Shown in pieces: positions 17,400-27,482 of a stretch of 64,000 bases of DNA (the stretch's first letter is position 1; the number at the start of each line of letters is the position of its first letter). The stretch lies in assembly GCF_036245865.1 (NCBI RefSeq), contig NZ_BTTW01000003.1, forward strand, positions 124,001 to 188,000, read 5' to 3'. A model generated the notes under the pieces. That model was not told where the DNA came from, made no database searches, and worked only from the letters and a program-made list of their open reading frames with translations. This stretch comes from Corallococcus caeni. Its GTDB lineage: Bacteria > Myxococcota > Myxococcia > Myxococcales > Myxococcaceae. A program made the position numbers and the translations under genes.

Positions 17400-18329
17400 T
17401 TGAAGCGCTACTTCGGAATCATCGTTGTCATCGCCCTGGTGATCGTCGCCGCGGTGGCGAGTCACCGCACTGCCTCCGCCCGGGCACTCGAGGCGGAGCG
17501 GGACGCGGACTTCCGCCGCATCCAGGCCGTCTACCTGGAGCGCGTGGGCTGGATGCGCACCAACCCGGATGAGGCGTCCTACCGGGACGAGCTGAAGTCC
17601 TTCTTCAAGGCGTACTTCGACGACGTCGACGCGCACATCGAGCGCTTCCACGGCAACCCGAAGTTCGACAGCTACCTGGCGGAGCTGGACAAGCGCGCGG
17701 AGTCGGGCGGGGAGAAGAAGGACAACCGCGCCACGGACCGCAAGGCCTTCTACGAGTACGCGCGCAAGCAGTTCGACGCCCTGCACGAGGGCCGCTACCG
17801 CCCGGTGTGGACCGCCACGGACAAGGGCATGCGCCTGGACGTGGTGTCCAACGACGTGGTGATGGTGATGGGCAAGCCGCAGATCCGCCTGCAGCTGGCG
17901 CTCTGGGGCGCGCAGCGCGTGGAGAAGGACGAGGGCAAGCTGAAGAAGATGGTCACCAGCGCCGCGTTCGACACGGTGTGGAAGCTCACCGACGCGAAGG
18001 GCAAGCTGCTGGGCGAGATGCGCGGCGCGGATCCGTCGATGAAGATCGACTACCCGGAGCGCCTCATCGCGGAGTTCCCCCCGCAGATGGTGCTGGGCCA
18101 CTACGACCTGGACCTGCTGCCCGCGGACGTGTCGAAGCTGGAGATGACCATCAACGTCGCCTCGCACGCGCCGTCCGGCGGCAACGCCAACGCCACCTAC
18201 GTGTGGAAGCTGGACGTGCCGTCCGAGTGGAAGCTGGGCGCCAACGAGACGTGGGAAGGCGCCACGCAGGAGGAGCGGCCGGAGGAGGAGATCGACCCGG
18301 CCAAGGCCTCCGCCAAGAAGGGCGAGTAG
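17400..18329 (+). CDS. Membrane-anchored protein of unknown function
   Basis: A 309-residue protein starting at TTG with AGGAG about 9 bp upstream. One N-terminal membrane segment (YFGIIVVIALVIVAAVASH) acts as an anchor or uncleaved signal. The rest is soluble and highly charged, with a helical region (30-130) followed by a mixed beta part containing LDVVSNDVVMVMGKPQIRLQ and ending in a Glu/Lys-rich tail. I do not recognise a family. It lies only 35 bp from the divergent MetX-like gene, so its promoter must lie within or next to that gene. Confidence 0.7.
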   Translation: MKRYFGIIVVIALVIVAAVASHRTASARALEAERDADFRRIQAVYLERVGWMRTNPDEASYRDELKSFFKAYFDDVDAHIERFHGNPKFDSYLAELDKRAESGGEKKDNRATDRKAFYEYARKQFDALHEGRYRPVWTATDKGMRLDVVSNDVVMVMGKPQIRLQLALWGAQRVEKDEGKLKKMVTSAAFDTVWKLTDAKGKLLGEMRGADPSMKIDYPERLIAEFPPQMVLGHYDLDLLPADVSKLEMTINVASHAPSGGNANATYVWKLDVPSEWKLGANETWEGATQEERPEEEIDPAKASAKKGE

Positions 18330-18340
18330 CCCTTCGGTTT

Positions 18341-20536
18341 CTACTTCACGACGGCGAAGTGAGACCCCAGCCGGTACGCGGACAGCGTGCCGGCGTCGTC
18401 CAGGAAGTACAGGTTGAGGCGCACGTCGGCCTGGAGCGCGACGAGCCCCACCCCCGCGCGCACCTCCGCGAGCACCTGTCCGCCGCGGGGATCCACCGCG
18501 CGCACCACCTCTCCCGCGATGAGCGTCACGTCGCGGGCGGTGCGCGCCGGCAGCGCGGTGATCAGCGGCTCGCCCGCGGCCCCCACGCGCCAGTCCACCT
18601 GTCCGGACAGGGCCACGCGGGCGGCGGCCCCGGACGCGCTCGTCACCACCACCGCGCGCGGCAGCGGCGCCAGCGCGTAGGGCCCGGGCCCCAGGTGCAG
18701 CGCGCGCTCCCAGACCTTGCGCCCGCGCGCGTCCAGGCACACGAGGAACCCGTCCTGGTCGCGCATCCCGGCCAGCAGCACCCGCTGGCCCACCGGAAGT
18801 GGCGTGGAGGGCAGGGTGAGGTCCGGCTCGAAGGTCCACTGCGCCTCGCCGGTGTGCGCGTCCGCCAGCAGCAGCGCGTGGTGCGAGCCGCGCCCCAGGA
18901 GCGCCAGGAAGCGCCGGCCCCACGCCACCGGAGGCCCGTGGAAGGGCAGCGGTGAGCGCAGCCGGTAGCGCACCTGACCGTCCTCCAGGTCCAGGCCGTA
19001 CAGGTAGCCCGAGTCCGTGGACAGGAGCGCCCGGTGTCCCTGCGTGGCCAGCCACCCGCGCTGCGTGCGCGGCGGGGCCAGGCGCCACACCTCACGGCCC
19101 GTGGCCTCCGCGAAGGCCACCGCCGTGCGGTCCTCCGACAGCGTCAGGAGCAGCCCGTCCTGGCGCAGGAGCAGCGGTCCCAGGGGGATGCCGTCATGGT
19201 CGTGCAGCCACCGCGCGCCCGCGCCCCGGCCGGTGAAGCCGTACACGCGTGTCCCGTCCGCCGCCACCGCGTGGCCATCCGCGGACGCCGCCACGCCCAG
19301 CGACGCGGCCCGCCGCCACAGCAGCGCCCCGTCCTTGCGAGAGAACGCACCCGCCAGCCCCGGCGCGCAGTACACCGGCCCGTGCCGGCCCAGCAGCAGC
19401 CGCGCCTCCTCCGGCTCCTCCAGCCCGCGCTGCTCCCACAGCTTCTCGAAGCGCAGGCGCCGCAGCTTCCCGGGCACCTTCAGCGGACGGGACTCGCCGC
19501 GCGCCGGAGGACTCTTGCGCTCGCGCGCCTCGCCCTCGGCCTCGGGCGGCTTGTGGGCCCCCCGCAGGTGCGACAGCCCCTCGCGGCAGCGCTCCGCCAG
19601 CTCCACGAGGTACGGGTTGGAGACCTGGACCCGGTGCGCCTCCGCGAACGCCAGCCCCAGCGCCTCGCCCAGCTGGAAGAGGGCGGACAGCAGCTCCGAG
19701 GGCTCCAGCGCGAACCACGAGCCGGTGGGCCCCAGCTTCGCCCGCCGTCCGGGGAGGTCCAGCGTCAGCAGGGGGCGCACGCCCGCGGGCTCGAACTCGA
19801 AGCGGGCCTCGCCCAGCTCCACGGCCCGCGCCAGCTCCACCGCCTGCCGGGACAGCTCCAGCACCGTGAGGAACGGCGGCCCCTGCGCGCGCCACGCCTG
19901 CGGCCGTCCCGGCAGCGCCAGCCACACCTCGCCCGCGCCCAGGAGCGGCGCCAGCGCCCCGGACGTGCCCTTCGACGGCGCCTCGCGCGAGGCGGGGGAG
20001 ATGTCCTTCAGCTCGAAGCCGAACCCCGGCACGGAGACGGGCTCAATCCGAAGCGGGGTGGGGGGAACGGGCGGACCTTCCGCGTGCGGGGCGGCCTTGC
20101 CCAGGCCCTTGAGCGCCTCTCCCAGCTTCCGGGCGGCCGCGGCGGACAGGGCCCGGGGCGCGAGCTTCGTCACGTCCTGGAGGAAGCGCTGGCCGCTCTG
20201 GCGCGTGGCCTTCGTCAGCTCCTCGGCGTCCACGCGGATGGGCGGGCGCAAGAGGTGGGCGGGCCGGGCGAGGCTGGCCACCGACAGCTCGATGTCCGGG
20301 CCGACGCGCCGCAACACGAGCTCCAGGTGCGCCTCCGTCAGCGACACCTGCGCCAGCCGCCGCCTCCCCGCGTGCAGGGCCGCCACCGCCTCCACCAGAG
20401 CGGGGACGACCTCCGCCAGGGGCTCCTCCACCGCCCCGGACAGCAGGTTCACGCCATCCAGTTCCAGCGCGATGGAATCGAGCGGGGAAGCCGACGGTTC
20501 GCGCTTCCAATGGTGTCCGATGCGGAGACGGGTCAT
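18341..20536 (-). CDS. PQQ-type beta-propeller repeat protein
   Basis: A 731-residue protein starting at ATG 20536. The C-terminal half (about 380-731) contains repeated propeller blades with outer-loop phrases such as GAFSRKDGALLWRRAAS, AFAEATGREVWRLAPP, LYGLDLEDGQVRYRLR, LADAHTGEAQWTFEP and CLDARGRKVWERAL, typical of PQQ/WD-like eight-blade propellers of the BamB type. The N-terminal 380 residues are largely helical and not recognised. No signal peptide is seen, which is unusual for PQQ-like propellers and suggests a cytoplasmic scaffold rather than a quinoprotein dehydrogenase. It is divergent from the HARE-HTH gene. Confidence 0.75.
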   Translation of the reverse strand: MTRLRIGHHWKREPSASPLDSIALELDGVNLLSGAVEEPLAEVVPALVEAVAALHAGRRRLAQVSLTEAHLELVLRRVGPDIELSVASLARPAHLLRPPIRVDAEELTKATRQSGQRFLQDVTKLAPRALSAAAARKLGEALKGLGKAAPHAEGPPVPPTPLRIEPVSVPGFGFELKDISPASREAPSKGTSGALAPLLGAGEVWLALPGRPQAWRAQGPPFLTVLELSRQAVELARAVELGEARFEFEPAGVRPLLTLDLPGRRAKLGPTGSWFALEPSELLSALFQLGEALGLAFAEAHRVQVSNPYLVELAERCREGLSHLRGAHKPPEAEGEARERKSPPARGESRPLKVPGKLRRLRFEKLWEQRGLEEPEEARLLLGRHGPVYCAPGLAGAFSRKDGALLWRRAASLGVAASADGHAVAADGTRVYGFTGRGAGARWLHDHDGIPLGPLLLRQDGLLLTLSEDRTAVAFAEATGREVWRLAPPRTQRGWLATQGHRALLSTDSGYLYGLDLEDGQVRYRLRSPLPFHGPPVAWGRRFLALLGRGSHHALLLADAHTGEAQWTFEPDLTLPSTPLPVGQRVLLAGMRDQDGFLVCLDARGRKVWERALHLGPGPYALAPLPRAVVVTSASGAAARVALSGQVDWRVGAAGEPLITALPARTARDVTLIAGEVVRAVDPRGGQVLAEVRAGVGLVALQADVRLNLYFLDDAGTLSAYRLGSHFAVVK

Positions 20537-20545
20537 TGACGTTCG

Positions 20546-20575
20546 TTGACAAGCCAGTTTAGCGGTGGCTAGCAT
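20546..20575 (+). promoter_or_regulatory. Sigma-70-like promoter of the HARE-HTH gene
   Basis: TTGACA at 20546-20551, an 18-bp spacer and TAGCAT at 20570-20575, followed by an AT-richer stretch. The predicted start point near 20582 leaves a leader of about 50 bases before the ATG at 20634. The perfect -35 box is unusual in this GC-rich sequence. Confidence 0.55.
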
Positions 20576-20633
20576 CCGCCGCCCATACGGACCTACATTT
20601 TTGTAACCGTTCGGAATTCTTGGGGAATACTCG

Positions 20634-22865
20634 ATGACATTTTACGAGGCCGCGCTCAGGGTACTGGAGAGCGAAGGTCGCCCCCTGCATTTCCTTGAAA
20701 TCACGGAGAAGTCCATCCAGCTGAGCCTGCTGTCCCACATTGGCAAGACGCCCGAAGTGACGATGCTGTCGCGGCTGGCTGCCATGGCGCGGAGGACGCG
20801 GGATCGCAAGGTGATCGTCACGGCGAAGGATACCTTCGCGCTGACGGACTGGTCGCTCTCCGAGGACGTCGAGGCACTTGCACAGACGGGCGTGATGGAG
20901 CCGCATCCGGAGGAGGAGCTTCCTCCGCTGCGGCCGGTGGAGCGCCACCCGGAGCCTCGCACGGACAACGTCCGCGCGTCGGGCCGGGGCACGGAGCGCA
21001 AGCGCCGCCGTGACGAGGGCGACGAGGAGCGGGGTGGGCGCCGCAAGCGCTTCCCGCCGCTGCCGGAGGTCGTGTTCGAGATCCTCAGCGAGGCCGACGC
21101 GGGCCTGCGCACGGATCAGCTCATCGAGCGCGCCAAGGCGAAGGAGCTGTGCGCCGAGGAGACCACGGTGGAGGCGGTGCTCACCGCCCTGCTGGAGGAC
21201 AACCAGCGCCGCATCGACGCGGGCCGCCGGCCCCAGTACGCCTTCAACCAGGAGTCCGGGGAGGTGTCCCTGGAGCGCGCGGGCGCGCCGAGCGAGGCGC
21301 CGCCCCTGGAGCTCCAGGCCGCCTTCGCGCAGGCCCTGGGCATCCCGCTGGAGGGGGGCCGCCCGGTGCTGGGCAAGCCCGCCGCCGCCGGGGAGCCGCT
21401 GGTGGACGAGGCCCTCATCACCACCGCGCGCACGGCCCTCAAGGACGCGCGCCGCGCGGTCGCTCGCGGGCTGCGCAAGCGCCTGGGCGACGCGGACGTG
21501 GGCACCTTCGAGAAGTCCGTCGTGAAGATGATGCACGGCCTGGGCTTCCGCGAGCTGAAGGTCGCCAAGCGCTCCAAGGAAGGCCCCCTGCTCACGGCGC
21601 GCAAGCGCGAGGGCAGCGTGGAGCTGCGCTACGCGGTGCGCATGCTCAAGGGCATGCCGGGCGTCGATCGCAAGACGGTGCAGGAGCTGCGGCGCGACCT
21701 GGGCCACTACTCGGCGCAGGTGGGTCTGCTGGTCAGCGCGGGCGAGGTGCGCGGCGACGCGCGCTCCGAGGCGCAGGCCACGGGCTCGCTGGTGATGCTG
21801 TGGTGCGGTGACGCCCTGGGCGAGAAGTTCCTGGAGGCGAAGACCGCCGTCACCGTCACCCAGGTGGAGCTGTACGACATCGACGAGCGCTTCTTCGAGG
21901 CCGCGAAGCTGGACGCCGAGGAGGCCCAGCGCCGCCGCGAGGAGCGCAAGAGCGAGAAGCAGGCCCGCGAGGAGGGCGGCGGAGAGGTGGAGGTGTCCGC
22001 CGCGGCCGAAAAGCCGGAGCGCGCCGAGCGTCCCGAGCGCGGCGACCGTCAGGAGCGCTCCGAGCGCCGCCGCGACCGTCAGCGCGAACGGGCCGAGGCC
22101 CGCGACGCCGCCCAGTCCGGCACCGAGGGCTCCGAGGCCAAGGCCTCTCCGGTGGCCCCCGCGCCGCCGGCCGCCGCCGGGTTCACGCCCGCGTCGGAGG
22201 AGGACGAGTCCGAGGAGGGCGACGACGAGGGTGAGGACGAGGACCTGGAGGCCGCCAGCGCCTTCGTGGGCGGAGCCAAGGAGGGCGCCGAAGCCGGCAC
22301 CGCCGACGCCAACGCCTCCGAGCGCAAGCGCCGCCGCCGCCGTCGCCGGGGCCGCCGCGGCCGTGGCACGCGCGGAGCGGACGGCACGCCCACGGGTGAA
22401 GCGGGTGCGCCCACGGGCGAGGTCAGCGCCATCGCGGATCAGGCCGGTGCCACTCCGGCGGTCCCCGCGGGTGAAGGCTCCTCGGGGGCCATCGCCGCGC
22501 CGTCGCCGGGTGGGAGCGTCACCGGTGAGCAGGTCGCGCTCGCCGGTGAGGCCCTGCCGCTGAGCCCGGACGCGTCCGCCAGCCCCGCGCACGGGGAGGC
22601 CGCCGCCACGCCGCCCGCCGTGGGCAACGTCTGGCAGGCGGGCGAAGCGGTGCAGGCCACGCCGGAGTCCGACGAAGCCGCGCGGGCCCGTGCGGACGCC
22701 GCCCACGCCGCGTCCGATGCGGTGACTCCGGTCGCGGCGCAGGCGCTGCCTCCGGAAGAAGCCACCGCCGAGGCGTCCTCGCAGCCCGCGGAGGCCCGCG
22801 AGGTGCACGAGGCGCCGGTGGCCCCCGGGACGGACGGCTCGTCCGAGGGCAACAAGGAGGGCTGA
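20634..22865 (+). CDS. HARE-HTH protein with degenerate Mrr-like domain and charged tail
   Basis: A 743-residue protein. Residues 1-75 are a HARE-HTH winged helix (MTFYEAALRVLESEGRPLHF, as in ASXL and RNA polymerase delta), with a second winged-helix-like unit at about 142-203. Residues 285-415 resemble an Mrr-type restriction endonuclease fold (FEKSVVKMMHGLGF, SAQVGLLVSAGEVRGDAR), but the active D...Q-x-K residues are not evident: the strand reads VELRYAVRML. From about 420 to the end it is low complexity: Glu/Arg-rich, then an acidic run, a KRRRRRRRGRRGRG basic patch and an Ala/Pro-rich tail. This suggests a DNA- or RNA-binding, non-cleaving protein. Monocistronic from its own promoter. Confidence 0.8.
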   Translation: MTFYEAALRVLESEGRPLHFLEITEKSIQLSLLSHIGKTPEVTMLSRLAAMARRTRDRKVIVTAKDTFALTDWSLSEDVEALAQTGVMEPHPEEELPPLRPVERHPEPRTDNVRASGRGTERKRRRDEGDEERGGRRKRFPPLPEVVFEILSEADAGLRTDQLIERAKAKELCAEETTVEAVLTALLEDNQRRIDAGRRPQYAFNQESGEVSLERAGAPSEAPPLELQAAFAQALGIPLEGGRPVLGKPAAAGEPLVDEALITTARTALKDARRAVARGLRKRLGDADVGTFEKSVVKMMHGLGFRELKVAKRSKEGPLLTARKREGSVELRYAVRMLKGMPGVDRKTVQELRRDLGHYSAQVGLLVSAGEVRGDARSEAQATGSLVMLWCGDALGEKFLEAKTAVTVTQVELYDIDERFFEAAKLDAEEAQRRREERKSEKQAREEGGGEVEVSAAAEKPERAERPERGDRQERSERRRDRQRERAEARDAAQSGTEGSEAKASPVAPAPPAAAGFTPASEEDESEEGDDEGEDEDLEAASAFVGGAKEGAEAGTADANASERKRRRRRRRGRRGRGTRGADGTPTGEAGAPTGEVSAIADQAGATPAVPAGEGSSGAIAAPSPGGSVTGEQVALAGEALPLSPDASASPAHGEAAATPPAVGNVWQAGEAVQATPESDEAARARADAAHAASDAVTPVAAQALPPEEATAEASSQPAEAREVHEAPVAPGTDGSSEGNKEG

Positions 22866-22919
22866 ACCGCCGCACGGAATCGGGTGCGGTGGACGCGGGA
22901 GTGTTAGCCTGGGGGGGCC

Positions 22920-23837
22920 ATGAAGCCGGCCCTGCTGCTTACCTCCTGCGTGCTGTTCCTCGGGGCCTGCCGCTCGCAGGCCCCGCGCTATCCGGTGGCG
23001 CCGGTGGAGCTGGCCGGGGACACCCTGCGGGACAACGCCCTCCTCGGCTTCGGTCCGGAGGGCGTGCGGGAACTGTTCGACGACGCGCTGGAGTCCTCCG
23101 GCCGCTTCGAGCGGGTGGGCGACGAGGTCCCCAAGAAGGCCCGTCCCTGGCGCCTGTCGCTGGAGGTACCCTTCACCCGCGAGGTGCTGAAGGACGGCAA
23201 CCCGCACAGCTTCGCGGAGGTCGGCGCCAACCTGTCCCTGGAGCGCTTCGGCGGCAACACGCCGCAGCGCTACGAGGTCGTGGGCCTGGGCGAGGCGGCC
23301 GTGGAGGAGGACTCGGCGGAGGGGCGGCGGACGGCCATGCGCGGCGCGCTGGAGAGCGTGCTGCGGCAGGTGACGGAGTCCGCGGTGCTGCAGCTCGCCG
23401 CGCTGGAGCGCGCGGACGAGGCGCTGGTGGCGGACCTCCAGGCCACCGACTCGCGCGTCCGCGAGTTCGCCCTCCGGACGCTGGCCGAGCGCAAGCACCC
23501 GGCCGCCGCGCCGCTCCTGATTGAACGGCTCAAGGACACCAGCGACGCGGAGCAGGTGCGCCGCACCATCGGCGCGCTGGCGGAGATGAAGGCCAAGAGC
23601 GCGGTGCCGGCGCTCATCGACCTGGCGCGCGGCCGCGACTCGGGCTTCCTGCAGGAGATCGTCTTCGCGGTGGGCGAGATTGGCGGCCCGGAGGCGGAGG
23701 CGTACCTCTACACGGTGGCCCAGGGCCACGACACGCCGTCCGTGCAGGCCGCCGCGCAGCAGGCGCTGGACACGCTCTACGCATCACGCAACCACGCAAC
23801 CGCGGAGGCGCGTGGCCAGAGCCACGCGGACCCCTAG
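22920..23837 (+). CDS. HEAT-repeat lipoprotein
   Basis: A 305-residue lipoprotein (lipobox FLGAC, Cys at about 17). Residues 18-150 are an unrecognised mixed domain; residues 160-290 are HEAT/PBS-lyase-like helical repeats (DSRVREFALRTLAERKHPAA, AEQVRRTIGALAEMKAKSAV, GFLQEIVFAVGEIGGPEAEA), a protein-interaction scaffold. Its stop is only 3 bp from the next start, so it is the first gene of a likely operon with the next lipoprotein and birA-coaX. Confidence 0.82.
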   Translation: MKPALLLTSCVLFLGACRSQAPRYPVAPVELAGDTLRDNALLGFGPEGVRELFDDALESSGRFERVGDEVPKKARPWRLSLEVPFTREVLKDGNPHSFAEVGANLSLERFGGNTPQRYEVVGLGEAAVEEDSAEGRRTAMRGALESVLRQVTESAVLQLAALERADEALVADLQATDSRVREFALRTLAERKHPAAAPLLIERLKDTSDAEQVRRTIGALAEMKAKSAVPALIDLARGRDSGFLQEIVFAVGEIGGPEAEAYLYTVAQGHDTPSVQAAAQQALDTLYASRNHATAEARGQSHADP

Positions 23838-23840
23838 CGC

Positions 23841-24476
23841 ATGAAGCAGTCGTCCCTGAAGCAATCGCTGTCGATGGTGGGGGGCCTGGCCCTCCTGGCC
23901 TCCACGCTGGTGGGCTCCGGGTGCGCGAAGCGCGTCGAAGCGGACGCGCGCCCCTCGCCCGAGTCCATCGGCCAGTACTACCCGCTGGCCGTGGGCAATG
24001 CGTGGACGTACCGGATTGACGGACGCGACGACAAGCCCGTCACGGTGGAGATCGTCAAGGAGCAGGACGGGTACTTCGTGGACAACCAGGGCGGCCAGCT
24101 CACGGTGGACGCCTACGGCCTGCGCGACCCCAAGCGCTACCTCTTGCGCGGCCCGCTGGAGGCCGGACGCGGCTGGAACAACGTCGTGTCCGTGTCGTCC
24201 ACGGAGCGCTACCAGCTGGTGCAGGTGGGCTTCGCCTGCAAGGTGCCCGCGGGCTCCTTCCCCAACTGCGTGAGCGTGGAGGGCCGCAACAAGGTGGACG
24301 CGCAGACGACGCTCGTGAACACCATGACCTTCGCCGCCGGCGTGGGCCTGGTCCGCGTGGACGTGGCCACGGAGCACGAGGGCAAGCGCGTGCCGCAGAC
24401 GGAGCTGGAACTCCTCTCCTACAAGGCGGATGGCGCTGGCGCCGCGAAGACGCCCGCCGCGCCCGCGCGGGACTGA
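23841..24476 (+). CDS. Lipoprotein of unknown function
   Basis: A 211-residue lipoprotein with lipobox VGSGC (Cys at about 28) after a hydrophobic stretch. The mature part is beta-rich (YYPLAVGNAWTYRIDG, a motif found in many uncharacterised envelope proteins; YLLRGPLEAGRGWNNVV; CKVPAGSFPNCVSVEG with two cysteines that could pair). It is probably a periplasmic or outer-membrane-attached protein. It starts 3 bp after the HEAT lipoprotein and ends 13 bp before birA. Confidence 0.78.
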   Translation: MKQSSLKQSLSMVGGLALLASTLVGSGCAKRVEADARPSPESIGQYYPLAVGNAWTYRIDGRDDKPVTVEIVKEQDGYFVDNQGGQLTVDAYGLRDPKRYLLRGPLEAGRGWNNVVSVSSTERYQLVQVGFACKVPAGSFPNCVSVEGRNKVDAQTTLVNTMTFAAGVGLVRVDVATEHEGKRVPQTELELLSYKADGAGAAKTPAAPARD

Positions 24477-24489
24477 AGCGGCCCGCCTC

Positions 24490-25488
24490 GTGGAGACACC
24501 TGAGCTCACGCAGGACGCGCGCATCCTGAACTTCCTCGCCGAGGGCGGGGAGGGCTTCATCTCCGGCGAGGCGCTGTCCACCCGGCTGGGCCTGTCGCGC
24601 ACGGCGGTGTGGAAGCACGTGGAGTCGCTGCGCCTGAAGGGCTACCGCATCGAAGCGGTGCCCGCGAAGGGCTACCGGCTGGTGGGCCGGCCGGACCGGC
24701 TCTCCGCGCTGGAGGTCCACCCGCTGCTCGCCACGCGCGCGGTGGGCCGCGTGCTGCACCACCACGACACCATCGGCTCCACCAACGCGGCGGCCTTCCG
24801 GCTGGCCCAGGACGGCGCCGTGCACGGCACGGTCGTCGTCGCCGAGCAGCAGACGGCGGGGAAGGGGCGCCGGGGCCGCGCCTGGGTGTCGCCGCCGAAC
24901 CTCAACCTGTACTTCTCCGCCATCCTGCGCCCGGAGCTGCCCCCGCAGCGCGCGCCGGAGCTGACCCTGGTGGCCGCCGTGGCCCTGGCGGAGACGCTGC
25001 GCGAGGCGGGCGCCGACGCCGCCATCAAGTGGCCCAACGACGTGCAGATCTCCGGACGGAAGGTGGCCGGCATCCTCACGGAGCTGTCCGCCGAACCCGA
25101 GCGCGTGCACTTCGTCATCGTGGGCGTGGGCGTGAACCTCAACTCCGGGGAGGAGCACTTCCCGGAGGAGCTGCGCGCCACGGCCACGTCGCTCGCCCTG
25201 GCGCTGGGGCGGCCCGTGGCCCGCGCGCCCTTCGCCGCGGCCCTGTGGACGCGGCTGGAGACCTGGCTGGACACGTACCTGGCCACCGGCTTCGACGCGG
25301 TGCGCACCCGGTGGAAGGCGCTCTCCAGCACCCTGGGGGTGCCCGTCCGGGTGCGGACGGACCGGGGGGACTGGGAGGGGTTCGCGGAGGACATCGACCC
25401 CACGGGCGCCCTCATGGTGCGCATGGCGGACGGCCGCGTGGAGCGCGTGCTCGCGGGGGACGTGGAGCAGCTGCGCCCCCAGCGCTAG
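24490..25488 (+). CDS. birA: Biotin--[acetyl-CoA carboxylase] ligase, bifunctional type
   Basis: About 332 residues from GTG 24490. It activates biotin as biotinyl-AMP and transfers it to carboxyl-carrier proteins. An N-terminal winged helix (8-60, GEALSTRLGLSRTAVWKHVESL) marks a BirA that can also repress transcription. The ligase core shows TIGSTNAAAF, the biotinyl-AMP loop GKGRRGRAWVSP, NLNLYFSAIL, IKWPNDVQISGRKVAGIL and VGVGVNLN, and a C-terminal SH3-like domain. An upstream ATG at 24430 overlaps the previous gene and adds low-complexity residues, so it was not chosen. coaX follows 12 bp downstream. Confidence 0.95.
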   Translation: METPELTQDARILNFLAEGGEGFISGEALSTRLGLSRTAVWKHVESLRLKGYRIEAVPAKGYRLVGRPDRLSALEVHPLLATRAVGRVLHHHDTIGSTNAAAFRLAQDGAVHGTVVVAEQQTAGKGRRGRAWVSPPNLNLYFSAILRPELPPQRAPELTLVAAVALAETLREAGADAAIKWPNDVQISGRKVAGILTELSAEPERVHFVIVGVGVNLNSGEEHFPEELRATATSLALALGRPVARAPFAAALWTRLETWLDTYLATGFDAVRTRWKALSSTLGVPVRVRTDRGDWEGFAEDIDPTGALMVRMADGRVERVLAGDVEQLRPQR

Positions 25489-25500
25489 AGTGCGCAAGCG

Positions 25501-26267
<767 letters not shown>

Positions 26268-26271
<4 letters not shown>

Positions 26272-27410
26272 GCACCGCCGCTGACCCCAGCATTCCGGCC
26301 CCGCCCCCGGGCTGCCCCTTCAACGCTGAATTCCTGCCGCCCAACCTGCGCAAGCACGTGGACCCCAACGCCCCCGTGCCCCTGCGGATGATGGCGGCCA
26401 AGTCGCTGGTGCCGCTCAACCCGTCGGACATGCTGGGCGCGCTCTACATGCTCACGTTCGACCCGGACGCGAACGTGCGCGAGACGGCCGCCAAGACGGC
26501 CGCGGCCCTGCCGGAGCGCATCCTCGGCTCCGCGCTGCGCGACGAGGGCGTGCAGCCGCCCGTGCTGGGCTACTTCCTGGGCCTGCTCAAGGACAAGGAA
26601 GCCTACGCGGAGATGCTCGTCCTCAACTCGGAGACGCCGGACGACGCCGTCTCCGCGGTGGCGTCCTCGTGCAGCCCGAAGGTGGCGGAGATCATCTCCC
26701 AGAACCAGCTGCGCCTGCTGCGCAACGAGGACATCATCCGCAACCTGTGCGCCAACCCCGGCGTGCCGGTGTCGCTGGTGGACAGCATCTGCGACTTCGC
26801 GGTGCGCAGCGGCCTGGTGCTGGCGGACGTGCCCGCGATGCAGGCCGCGCGCGTACGCATCTACGGCCCGCAGGCCGCCGCCGCGCCGCCGGATCCGGGC
26901 CCCACCGCGGAGGAAGTGCTCCAGGAACTGGGCACGGAGGCGCAGGCCGAGGACGCCGCCCCCATGGAGGAGGGCAAGCGCCTGACGCTCGCCCAGCGCA
27001 TCATGAAGATGTCCATCGCGGAGAAGATCAAGCTGGGCACGCTGGGCAACAAGGAGGCCCGCTCCGCCCTCATCCGCGACACCAACAAGCTCGTCTGCGT
27101 GGCCGTCATCCGCAGCCCCCGCATCACCGACGGCGAGGTGCTCGCGTGCGCCGCCAACCGCGCCATCAACGAGGACGTGCTGCGCGTCATCTACAACAAC
27201 CGCGAGTGGACGAAGATGCAGAAGGTGAAGCTCGCGCTGGTGAAGAACCCCAAGGTGCCGCTCACCGTCACCATGAAGTTCCTCAACACGCTGCGCGACG
27301 CGGAGCTCAAGGACCTGTCCCGCGACAAGAACGTGCCCGCCGCCGTGCAGTCCTTCGCCAAGAAGCTGCATGAAAAGAAAACGGCCCCCAAGAAGGAGGC
27401 CGGGAAGTAA
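26268..27410 (+). CDS. Conserved helical-repeat-like protein, unknown function
   Basis: A 380-residue soluble protein, start codon overlapping the coaX stop by 4 bp, which implies translational coupling. The sequence is mostly helical with repeat-like units ([29 protein letters not shown], and a C-terminal repeat pair [20 protein letters not shown] and [19 protein letters not shown]) reminiscent of HEAT or DUF2336-like proteins. A Pro/Ala-rich acidic linker (about 205-235) separates two halves. No enzyme motif is visible. A scaffold role is a guess from the fold type. Confidence 0.7.
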
Positions 27411-27419
27411 TCCGGGACT

Positions 27420-27448
27420 GGAGCGGGGGAGGGCGGGTGTCCCGCTCC
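27420..27448. terminator. Hairpin between the coaX operon and frzS
   Basis: GGAGCGGG (27420-27427) and CCCGCTCC (27441-27448) form an 8-bp stem with a 13-base loop, 10 bp after the stop of the plus-strand operon and upstream of the converging frzS stop. There is no U-tract, so it is a moderate candidate only. Confidence 0.4.
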
Positions 27449-27482
27449 GTCCCCCGAGCCCGTCAGCCAGTACGGCGCTGCC

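Noticed and set aside
22870-22900. CCGCAC...GTGCGG hairpin after the HARE-HTH gene as terminator
   Set aside because: Only 6 bp of stem with an 8-base loop and no T-run; too weak in this GC-rich context.
20559-23729. A 1056-codon open frame on the minus strand opposite the HARE-HTH gene
   Set aside because: It is Arg/His/Leu-rich shadow sequence caused by high third-position GC, with no domain, and lies opposite well-supported genes.
24430-24489. ATG at 24430 as birA start
   Set aside because: The extra residues (MALAPRRRPPRPRG) are low complexity and overlap the previous gene by 47 bp; GTG 24490 begins just before the HTH domain.
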